From NCBI GenBank assembly GCA_905221605.1, contig CAJNDS010002299.1, positions 160,001-224,000 of the forward strand: a stretch of 64,000 nt of DNA. Reading direction: 5' to 3'. This DNA comes from Symbiodinium natans (lineage: Eukaryota; Sar; Dinophyceae; Suessiales; Symbiodiniaceae). The stretch's first letter is position 1; each line of letters starts with the position of its first letter. Shown here piece after piece: positions 56,389-64,000 of this stretch. Below the pieces are notes generated by a model that was given only the letters and a program-made list of their open reading frames with translations, was not told the DNA's origin and did not search any database. A program made the translations under genes and the position numbers.

Positions 56389-56559
56389 CTGAGCTGCTCA
56401 GTATGATTTCTTTTTCCACGCCAGGATACACGTCGGCTTGAAGCGTTGACTTGACGAAGCTGTCAATCTATGGTCCCACGACACGTCAAGAATAAGCAAA
56501 AGCAGTGCAGCGTGTCGTTTGCGGATGGGAAACAGTGGAGCTCCGGACACCCCGATCCC

Positions 56560-57053
56560 TTAAGTCAAGTGTATAGAACCTTGGGCCTTGCAAGCACTTG
56601 CGCCAGCCGTCGAAACTCTGACCCCCAGCTGAGAGCCATACCCACCCAGTCTCTGCATCTCCTCTGCTGAGATCAGATCGCAGCTACACGCTGCACATTT
56701 AAGGGACTGCAAATAGGGATTTTCACGTGCTTGTAAATGGACGGCCATGGCCGGAAGGGATGCCGAATCAGCACAACTCGGAACATGGTCTTGTCGGCTG
56801 ACCCCTACAACCTTGAACGTTTTATAAAACATAAACATCACAAGCCCTTCTCAGCCGTGCCTGCAGGTAGCACTCCACGAGTAGGGCCATGGCAGTGGCC
56901 ACCTCCCAACATGCTGGCGAGCAGCTCTCTCTCCCCTCCTCGCAACACTAAAACTGCGGGGGTGACCTCACCGCGTCCCTCCTTGGGCACGCTGCTTCGT
57001 GTCTTCTTTGGTCTGGGGGCTGCCATGAAGAGCTTGGGGGTTCCATGCGCCAT
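56560..57053 (-). CDS. Open segments, strand uncertain
   Basis: The minus strand at 56838-57053 reads MAHGTPKLFMAAPRPKKTRS then VPKEGRGEVTPAVLVLRGGE, and at 56.56-56.68 SWGSEFRRLAQVLARPKVLY. The plus strand is open for 165 codons (56737-57234). Neither shows a domain. Confidence 0.25.
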
Positions 57054-57645
57054 CTGCTCTGTCGGTTCAAAACGCCAAAATAGCCTGATCCCCCCTCACC
57101 CCCCAAGTCTTCGTCCTATAGCAGCCCTGAAGGGGAAGCCTGTCTCAAGCAATATGCCCACATCAGCCCAAACCGGGAAGGCTTGCCTCCTTATTCGTGG
57201 CTGCCTGGCAAGCAAAGCAGGAACGACTTTTTGAAGCGTGACGCGGGGCGAGCATGTCCTACGTGGAGGAGATGAAGCTGCTACATTGCAAACTTCAAAT
57301 ATTCCGAATCGATGCACAACATCGTTCGTGTTCTATAGCCGGGTTCAGCAAGCTGAACCTATACATATTGTGGCAAACATTGCAACGACTACAACTTCCG
57401 CCCTTCCTCCGCTTGTGTCCCGTCAAAACGCGTGGAAAACTCCCTGTTAGGCTGGGGGGTCAATAGTGAACACCCCAACTAGAGAAGTTCTCATTTAGAC
57501 GAATCGCACATCAATCCATCGACCCAGGTCCTCCCACACTTCTGTCACAGCATGTGCGAGTCCCGAGCCTCCCTCGACAGAAGTGACCACTGGGCTTCCA
57601 GGGCCCATTTCGGCTTCTGCAGGCAGCTAGCAGGAAAGTCCTCGG

Positions 57646-57997
57646 CTAGCGGCTACCATCCGAGGGTTCCCCAATCAGAGGGGCCCATTCAGGTGGAATG
57701 GGTATGTTCCGTTTGTCGTGTTTAGGGATTACACGGGGTTGCAAGTGATTGCAAGGAATTGCTCGTCTTGATGCCTGCAAAACATAGCTCAGCAACACGA
57801 CCCTCTGTAGACAGTCGCCGCTGCACATGACGATGTCTATTATATTGACATGTATGCATGAGTTCAACAGGTCCTGCGAATACCTGCGAGCACCATCCAT
57901 GCACGCAGTTTAAGGAACCAGGAAGTCGGAACTCGACGCTGTCTCTCTGCGATTCTGCGCGAGACAGCATGGGATCAGCTGAGCCTGCTGCAAACAT
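57646..57997 (-). CDS. Possible exon, unrecognised
   Basis: Two minus frames are open. One reads GARRYSQDLLNSCIHVNIID then IVMCSGDCLQRVVLLSYVLQ; the other reads VFAGPVELMHTCQYNRHRHV. Only one can be coding. No family is recognised. Confidence 0.25.
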
Positions 57998-58084
57998 CCC
58001 GGAGCTTGCCTAAGCATCAGCCAAACATGGTTGGAAGGGAGGAACGGCCCAGTAGCCGGTGGCCAGACACCATCATTTGCAAAA

Positions 58085-58345
58085 ATAAGGGTACCCTTTT
58101 TTGGGGCTCCCGGAAAATTCTTATAGTATTTTGGGGGGGTATATTAGGGGGACCCTATTTTGGGAAATGCCCATACCCTCTCGACCACCGGGAGAACGGC
58201 CCCGCCGCTGCGAATCAAAGGTATCACCTGGGCTCTGGGAGTCGGAGGTGCGCACCTTTTGGGATGTTCCCCCTTAGACTATCAGCTTCTTCATAGGGGT
58301 TGTAATAAAGGGGGGGGGGGGTACTACAATCCCTATTAATGACTG
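58085..58345. mobile_element. Diverged copies of the MITE-like family
   Basis: 58085-58175 contains TAAGGGTACCC and a GGGGGACCCTATTTT end with TTATAGTATTTT between. 58300-58345 contains a G12 run, GTACTACAATCCCTATTAATG and TATAGTATAAGGGG. Both resemble parts of the elements at 9.0, 25.46 and 55.51 kb but are too decayed to define ends. Confidence 0.4.
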
Positions 58346-58500
58346 CTATATAGTATAAGGGGAAGCATCCCAGTGTGCCTTCCTTTATCCGGCGCCGGAA
58401 CCCGAAAAGCTGCGACAAATTCTGAGTCCCTGATGCCCCCAAGAGAAATCCTGGCCGAATGACAGCTGCTCCCCGCTCGGCCGCTGCCTTGGCGAGATTG

Positions 58501-58530
58501 GATTTAGGGTTTAGGGTTTAGGGTTTCGGG
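58501..58530. repeat. Interstitial telomere-type repeat, TTTAGGG orientation
   Basis: Three to four TTTAGGG units, 27 bp from the donor side of the neighbouring exon, so they lie in its intron. Confidence 0.85.
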
Positions 58531-58556
58531 ATGTAAGAAGGTTTTGACATGTTTAC

Positions 58557-58697
58557 CTCCCGGCGCTCGGGTCAGGCTGCGTGCTTCCCGCTGCGCAATC
58601 GTAGCCAACGCACCAGCAAGAAACAGTAGGAGATTCAACGGAAGGCTCGTGGATTTGTAGGGGCCTGCCAGCTCAGCTCCCAAATCGACTACCATGC
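58557..58697 (-). CDS. Membrane-segment exon, unrecognised protein
   Basis: The exon is bounded by acceptor ATGTAG|G and donor GGGAG|GTAAAC and reads MVVDLGAELAGPYKSTSLPL, NLLLFLAGALATIAQREARS, LTRAPG. One membrane helix is flanked by a basic stretch. Both splice sites agree with the frame. Neighbouring exons were not identified; an open segment at 58795-59031 lies upstream on the same strand. Confidence 0.5.
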
Positions 58698-59271
58698 CTA
58701 CATAACCGTGAGAGAACGCTGAAAACCTTGCTAGACTGATCTAGATTGACCCTTCAAACCCTTCCCGGCGCAAATGTTCCTAAACAAGATACTCTCAGGA
58801 CCAAAAAGGCAACAACAAGAACACTTTTTCAAAAAACCCTACAGAAAGTTCAACCTCAGAAGGGTCCAAGAGGCCTTGGCTTCTCCTGCAACTCCCGGCC
58901 CACCCTGAGGAGGTGTGGACAACCAAGAAGGCGTTCCCATCTGAACACTCAAGAAAACCTGCCCTTCCTGAGGCTGTGTGGGTTAACCCTATATTTTTAT
59001 ATAGGGTCCTAGAGATGTTTCCAAGGCTCAAGGGTTTGTTGGGGGTCTGACTGTGGAAAGTGTAAAGGGTGTAGGAGGCTGACCGAAGCTTACGAAGCCA
59101 GCAGGAGGGCTAGAAACGGATCGTGGACCCTTTTCAGTTTGCACTGCCACTGGCCTCAATCGTGATGTACAGGTCACCCAGCAGCCCGTACACGTCCTCT
59201 ACAGGAAGATCGGCCACGCACAGCTCAAGTTCTACAATCTCACCCTTTGTATGACTGAGTCTGAGTCTCCC

Positions 59272-59540
59272 TCAGCAAATCAACGGCTTCGAAATTCTGT
59301 CCTTTCTCTCCGCCAAGCTTGCGCCTTCCATGTGCCATATCCAAATCAACCCCAATGACAACCATGCAACTAACCCTTTTGCAGGCTGCAGTGTTAGATA
59401 ATCTACGGTGATTCTGTGTAAAAACTGGTCAGCAGTTGCTGCGCGAGAGTGGCTGCACCAGAGTTGGCCTGCATGGACGTCTTGCCCTATGAAGAACTTG
59501 CTTTGCTCGCCTGAAAGATGAATGCACAGCAGAGACAAGA
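59272..59540. other. No convincing gene
   Basis: Short open frames on both strands only. No repeat structure is visible. Confidence 0.4.
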
Positions 59541-59619
59541 ACACAACTCCTTGGGCAAACGCGGTGTGTGCCACCTGCTAAGTACTGATCCTGGCGCTAA
59601 GCACGCGGCCGAAAGGTGT

Positions 59620-59901
59620 GAGGTGAAAGAGTGGCAAGCTCTCGGGGCAGCTGTCAGCGAAAGCCTTCTGAACCTCGTCACGCAAACCGTGCAACATCTC
59701 TGCCTGATGCACAGTGTGCTTGGTGGCCAAAAAAGAGCTAATCCCAACAAGCGAGCAGAAGTCGAGGACGGTCGAGGCCCGGGCTCCCACCATGCCACCC
59801 GTCATGAAGACGGCTTGCGAACCCACTCGCGAGCTCAAAGCTTCGGCAAGTTCCTTGACCTGGTTGTGGTTAGGAACTGTGGTCTTTATTGTGGCAAGGC
59901 C
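59620..59901 (-). CDS. Exon of about 90 codons, unrecognised protein
   Basis: It follows acceptor CTGTAG|G at 59901 and reads GLATIKTTVPNHNQVKELAE, ALSSRVGSQAVFMTGGMVGA, RASTVLDFCSLVGISSFLAT, KHTVHQAEMLHGLRDEVQKA, FADS. The alternation of helix with small residues and the GGMVGARAS stretch suggest an enzyme or a membrane-associated helix bundle, but no family was recognised. The 3' splice end near 59.62-59.65 kb is uncertain. Confidence 0.5.
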
Positions 59902-60154
59902 CTACAGCAGGAGCAGAGCACCGCCACACTTTGCTGCAATAAGGCGCTTGACTTTACTTCACATAACATAACCACAACACAAAGCTATTTGCTGTGTTCC
60001 TATGTTCAACTACATACTGACATACTGCAGCCAACGCCAAGTTGGACAGCTGCTTGCTGGGGATGCGACAGTCTCCTGGCGTGACGGCTGACATGGTGAA
60101 CAGCACAATACCCTTGTTCATACCATGCAGCCTCCGATACATGACGCTGATGCC

Positions 60155-60168
60155 ACCCCCCCCCCCCC
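60155..60168. repeat. Poly-C tract
   Basis: C13-14 run. A short telomere-type remnant (CCTAAACCCTAA) follows at about 60370-60381. Confidence 0.8.
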
Positions 60169-60526
60169 AGATTTTGCAGCCAGATGAGGCCTGAGTCTCC
60201 GCTTTCGATATGGAGGTGCCGCCGAGGACACAGATGATTGGCTTTGATGGCAGCTCCTTCCTGGCCGGAGGTGTGTATTCATAGTGTGGTTATGTATAGA
60301 CTATCGACTTTGCCCATTGAAACCTGTGATATACCTTGCCTGCCGGGGACCGCTTTGTGGTCGCGGAGCCCTAAACCCTAACATATCCCCCTCCCCCCCC
60401 ACCCTCCGCAAGGGGCCTCAGGCGCCGGACCGAGTCAATGGCCGATTCCGTTGGGAAGCGCTCTTCCACGCAAGTCCCTGGTCACGTGGGGGGGTTGAAC
60501 TAGGTGCCTTATCGAGTCTGTACAAA

Positions 60527-60815
60527 GTGTGTGTGTGTGTGTGTGTGCATGTATGTGGACGTATCTTTATCTCTGTCTCTGTCTGCCGTTGCATGTATAC
60601 TAGATATGCATACATATGTATGTATGTATATATATATATATACATATTTGTATGTATATCTCTTCTTCGTCTACTCAACGAAAAGGCCCCCCCCCCCCCC
60701 GAAAGGGACGGCCCCCCTCGGACTTTGCGCGGTTGCAAGGAGACCCGGAGGTCAAGGGGTGGGGAGATGTCATATAAATATACTCTCTCTCTCTCTCTCC
60801 CTCGCTCTCTTCCTC
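60527..60815. repeat. Cluster of (TG)n, (TA)n, poly-C and (CT)n tracts
   Basis: TG at 60527-60547, TATG/TA at 60610-60660, C14 at 60687-60700 and CT at 60782-60800. A 247-codon minus-strand open frame (60418-61158) crosses all of these and is not considered a gene. Confidence 0.85.
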
Positions 60816-61525
60816 TTCCCGCTGTTTTCCGTAGCGTCGCTTTGGGCGGGCACACGTATGGAGCCACATCACAAGGGTGAAAGGGTTTAGGGCGCTGAAG
60901 AACCACAACAATGAATGAGCCAAGGCTGCAAGCTTCCTCTGTGACAGGTTGTGGGAGGCCCTGAGATCCACTTTGGGAGGTTTTGGAGTAAACTTCTAAA
61001 CTTTGGCTGCTCACTGCCGGGACCGTGAGAGTCATCGAACACCGGCTGCACCTCGGGCAACAACAAGAAGTATTTGATGATCTATGAACACAACTTGGTG
61101 CATACACCTGAGACTCCATTTCCTTGAAGCTTAAGCTGCAGTAGCAAGCCGTCTGCACATGGTTCAGGGTCTACAGGACGGCCTGTCTGGGTGCCCTGCA
61201 AGTTCCACAAGCCCAATGAAGCTCGCAATCCGGATTCTGGATTTTCGTGCAGCCAGGAAGCAGAGCATGAGGTTCGTCACAACGAGAAGCGCAACTCGTC
61301 ACAGCGAGAAGCGCGTCTCCTGAAATACGCGTGAGCTCACGAACTCTCTGGCGAGTCAAGCCTTACTCAAGGTAGCTGTTTACAGGCTATTGAAATCTGG
61401 TGCGGATTGGCTACGCTACTAGCTGCAAATCAAATGACATGCCCATGTCTGCTTTTTTCGTAAGTTGGACAGGGGAATCATGACAGGGCAGCGCCACTTC
61501 GCAGCATTTGTGCATGTGGAACTGT

Positions 61526-62165
61526 TAATTTTCAATATTCACCGGCATGAAGGTAAATCACAAAATGCAGCTGAAAATTAAGGATTGTGCTTTGGGAGAC
61601 TACGCCAAAAAGCCCTATAGAAATGCTTTCAAGCAACAATGTAAACCCAACGCGAAACGATAAGCTCCCTTACACAAAGCATGTCGACATGTTCCTGAGG
61701 TCATGGGTGATGGACACCAAGAAAAAGTAAACTGCAAGGTTGGCCGCTTCCCCTCATGCATCTGGCCTGTTCGTTCGGAGATTGCTTCTCCTGCCCTGCA
61801 GAAACTGAAATTCAGAACTGGGTTCATGGCCACAATTCCTGTTTTCAGCACCATTTTGAGATAAGAAAACGGAACTTTTAATTTGGCGTGCCTTTTCCGC
61901 ATGAACTCCAGGCAAAACCAAGGTTCTTTTGCTCAAAATGCAGCATGCCGAGTTTTTGGTCGCATGCCGAATTTCTGCCCAAAATCATGGAAATCATGGA
62001 TGTGGAGAGTTGTTGCGACTGCCACATTCCTTAATTTCAGTTCCGTTTTCTTTTAAACAGATGGAGCTGAAATTAAGATGGCATCAGGAATTGCAGTCAT
62101 GCAACCCAGTTCTTAGTTTCAGTTCGGTTTTTGTTTAAGTAGTCTGAGCTGAAACTAAGGAGCCT
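61526..62165. repeat. Family of hairpins with CTTAATTTCAG-type stems
   Basis: CTTAATTTCAG and CTGAAATTAAG pair at about 62031-62079. CTTAGTTTCAG and CTGAAACTAAG pair at about 62112-62160. TTAATTTTCA and TGAAAATTAA pair at about 61526-61582. A weaker pair (GCTGAAAATCAGG and CCTTAATTCAGC) lies at about 62450-62493. Loops share a T-rich TTCCGTTTTCTTTTAA or TTCGGTTTTTGTTTAA core. Stem changes occur on both sides, so pairing is kept. Confidence 0.7.
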
Positions 62166-62523
62166 GGCAGGTCCTGGCAGGTCTTGGCAGCTGACTTTCG
62201 CGGTTGGCTGCCATTGGCTGCCACCAGCCCTCACCACACCCTAAAACTGCGTTCTGACGCTGCAGGTTGCTACACGTCTGAAGCATTCAGGCGCAAAGAC
62301 TTGCTGATGACCAGAAACAAATCAAAACAAAAACAAATCGGACATCGCCCTGCGTTCTCGGCAAGCAGCTTGCGCAGGTTCAAAGGCTGCTGCCTTCTTT
62401 CTAAGGTTACATCATTGATATCAATCAAAAATCTGAGGTTTCTCTGCAACCACGAGCTGAAAATCAGGCCCTTTGACCGAACCTTAATTCAGCCCCCGTT
62501 TTTCTTGCAGTGAATTTGGAAAT

Positions 62524-62715
62524 TTAACATGTGGAACTTGTGCACCGTAGGTTGCGACGGAAACGCAACGCCGACAAAGCTTCGTGAGGAACTGGTGCTT
62601 CTTGCTCTTCGCGCACGTCAACCTGGCAAGAACTTGGCACAGCCACGTCTGTAGATGCTGCAAACGGACTTGCTGGTACCAACTCCGAGCTTGTATCGCA
62701 GCCTAGGCAGCCCAT
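62524..62715 (-). CDS. Possible exon, strand uncertain
   Basis: The minus strand reads CLGCDTSSELVPASPFAAST, DVAVPSSCQVDVREEQEAPV, PHEALSALRFRRN then stop. The plus strand over the same span gives NATPTKLREELVLLALRARQ. Both look like protein; the following plus-strand exon may favour the plus reading. Confidence 0.3.
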   Translation of the reverse strand: MGCLGCDTSSELVPASPFAASTDVAVPSSCQVDVREEQEAPVPHEALSALRFRRNLRCTSSTC

Positions 62716-62898
62716 AGCCGTGGTAGCAAAAAAAACACTCCAGCCTCGGCCTCCTCTTCCTCGCAGGGTGCTTCGAGGGCCTGCCAGCTAGAAGCTGCCC
62801 CCGCCCCTCATAACTCTGCGCGTGCAGGCCGGCTCATTTCTCCACCTGCCCTGCTTGCTCCTTGGGGGACGAGTTCTAGTGATCTCTGCCAAGGCGAG

Positions 62899-63061
62899 GC
62901 AACGGGAGCAAATGAAGAGGGAAAGAGCAGAGTTCCCAAAGCCCAACCTCAAACCCATGGATCCGCCTCCAGGTCTGGCAAGTCCATCCTCGGCTGCTTC
63001 GGATGCTGGGGAAGTCAACAACACACATCAGCACATAGGGCTCATGCTGGACTCGCTCTAG
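62899..63061 (+). CDS. Probable plus-strand terminal exon
   Basis: After an acceptor-like GCCAAG|G the plus strand reads RQREQMKRERAEFPKPNLKP, MDPPPGLASPSSAASDAGEV, NNTHQHIGLMLDSL then stop. Charged coil followed by a proline/serine-rich tail is typical of a protein C-terminus. It is one of the few candidates on the plus strand. The minus strand alternative (MGLRLGFGNSALSLFICSRC) is less convincing. Confidence 0.35.
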
Positions 63062-63344
63062 TGTCATTGCCCACTTGATGCTTTAAAAAGACCGGGCTGG
63101 TTCAGTGTCACCCCGTACCCGCTGTATCGTGTTTTTTGCTCTGGGTGCTGGGTTATTCAAGGGGCTGCAGCCTGACTCTATCTTCTTTCCCTCCGCACTA
63201 GGGAGCTAAAGCTATAAAGCTCTCTTGAACTTCCTTGATGGCTTCGATATACAGGTACCCTCTATCAAGGCCCGGTGCCGAGGGAGGAGCGCAGGAAGGT
63301 TGAGGCATAAAGTGCCTTAAGGCTTCCATGTTTTAGACTGCAAT

Positions 63345-63641
63345 TTAGACTCTTCGACGAACCTTAGGAATCATGCGGGTTTCTTTGGGGTGTCGTTTTT
63401 CAAGCTCCTTCAATTTAGACAGGTTAGGGGGGGGAGGGGGGGCAGGGGGGGCAGAGGAAGAAGCTTGTCCGAGCATCTGCAATCCCGACATCTTGCTCAT
63501 CTCCGACACCGCCGCAGACCCAATGCCCTGCCAGGGACGCGTCACTGTCCCCCAAACAGATGCCCCCAATGAACGCACGTGAGATCCTTGAGCTGTCGCT
63601 GAATCTACTGAATCTACTGGCATTCGGGCCATCATGGCCAT
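63345..63641 (-). CDS. Terminal exon, proline-rich, unrecognised protein
   Basis: The minus strand reads VWGTVTRPWQGIGSAAVSEM, SKMSGLQMLGQASSSAPPAP, then a proline run, NLSKLKELEKRHPKETRMIP, KVRRRV and a stop at 63345. The proline run corresponds to a C-rich/G-rich tract (63427-63456) but the flanks are coherent in the same frame. The basic C-terminus suggests nucleic acid or membrane association; the family is not recognised. An in-frame ATG at 63641 is available as a start. Confidence 0.45.
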   Translation of the reverse strand: MAMMARMPVDSVDSATAQGSHVRSLGASVWGTVTRPWQGIGSAAVSEMSKMSGLQMLGQASSSAPPAPPPPPNLSKLKELEKRHPKETRMIPKVRRRV

Positions 63642-63649
63642 TAAACCTC

Positions 63650-64000
63650 ATGGCCGTCAAGCCCTAAAGCCAGCCGAAAGTATAAGGGAGTCTGAAGTGC
63701 GAGACGGGTGGCCATCGGCTCCTCCTGTATCCAAAGCATGGGGTCATGGGGTTTCGAACATTGGGATCGGGGTCATGAGCCACAGATTTTCATTCTTGCT
63801 TGTGTGTCGGCTACACTCCTACTTCGACCCTGCATCTCCAGCGACAACACTGTCCAGCACAGCATCAGCAAGAGCAAGACGACAGAATCAGTTCAAAGGC
63901 AGGTGAGAAGTGCTCTGAGAAGTACATGGCTCAACTGATGCCTCCTGCGCACGTCCACCGTCACCAGAGACGACGACGGTGCACTCGTCACCCAAGCCAA
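63650..64000. other. No convincing gene to the end of the window
   Basis: The plus strand is open over 63634-63906 and 63708-63938 with moderate protein character, but no family or splice sites were found. A gene continuing beyond the window cannot be excluded. Confidence 0.35.

Noticed and set aside
60418-61158. 246-codon minus-strand open frame, the longest in the window
   Set aside because: It crosses TG, TA, poly-C and CT microsatellites and telomere-like remnants; only repeat composition keeps it open.
1-64000. Bacterial or phage origin of the DNA
   Set aside because: There are no long adjacent ORFs with ribosome binding sites; microsatellites, telomere-type repeats and spliced motifs indicate a eukaryotic nuclear genome.

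Overview
The window looks like nuclear DNA of a dinoflagellate-type protist (inference). The coding signal is broken into many short exons. Where exon joins can be checked against a known protein fold, the introns begin with GC, or once GA, instead of GT, and end in AG with a G as the next exon base. Interstitial TTTAGGG/CCCTAAA telomere-type tracts are scattered over the whole window, and nearly every convincing exon lies on the minus strand. There are no bacterial operons, ribosome binding sites, CRISPR arrays, rRNA genes or convincing tRNA genes.

Layout. 0.2-0.9 kb: a 52-53 bp minisatellite made of hairpins, with a C-rich tail. 4.2-7.4 kb: a minus-strand multi-pass membrane protein in about nine exons. 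7.5-12 kb: simple repeats and little else. 12.1-16.9 kb: an IRG-like (immunity-related GTPase family) gene with recognisable G1, G3 and G4 motifs. 17-19 kb: degenerate tandem repeats. 20.3-23.1 kb: unrecognised ORFs and exons. 24.2-25.0 kb: an AT-rich repeat block. 27.1-30.8 kb: a second IRG-like GTPase gene with the same exon structure. 34.7-35.0 kb: a PPR exon pair. 36.9-37.9 kb: a helical exon and a ubiquitin-like exon. 38.9-41.2 kb: a second membrane-protein gene. 42.7-43.7 kb: a secreted or membrane-targeted protein. 45-47.5 kb: several unassigned exons. 50-51.2 kb: an unassigned gene with a GA-AG intron. 51.5-51.8 kb: a (CA)n/(CCCACA)n satellite. 53.7-54.8 kb: another unassigned gene. 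55-60 kb: scattered exons and mobile-element-like inverted repeats. 61.5-62.5 kb: a family of covarying hairpins. 62.5-63.6 kb: further exons.

Most genes could not be named. Named families rest on motifs read directly: IRG-like GTPase (P-loop, DLPGVGT, NKID/NKLD, DFPRL), PPR, and ubiquitin-like. Exon ends are given exactly only where reading phase and splice bases agree. Elsewhere the coordinates are those of the open segment and are approximate. The genes do not form a common pathway. The only functional pairing is the two GTPase paralogues, about 11 kb apart.
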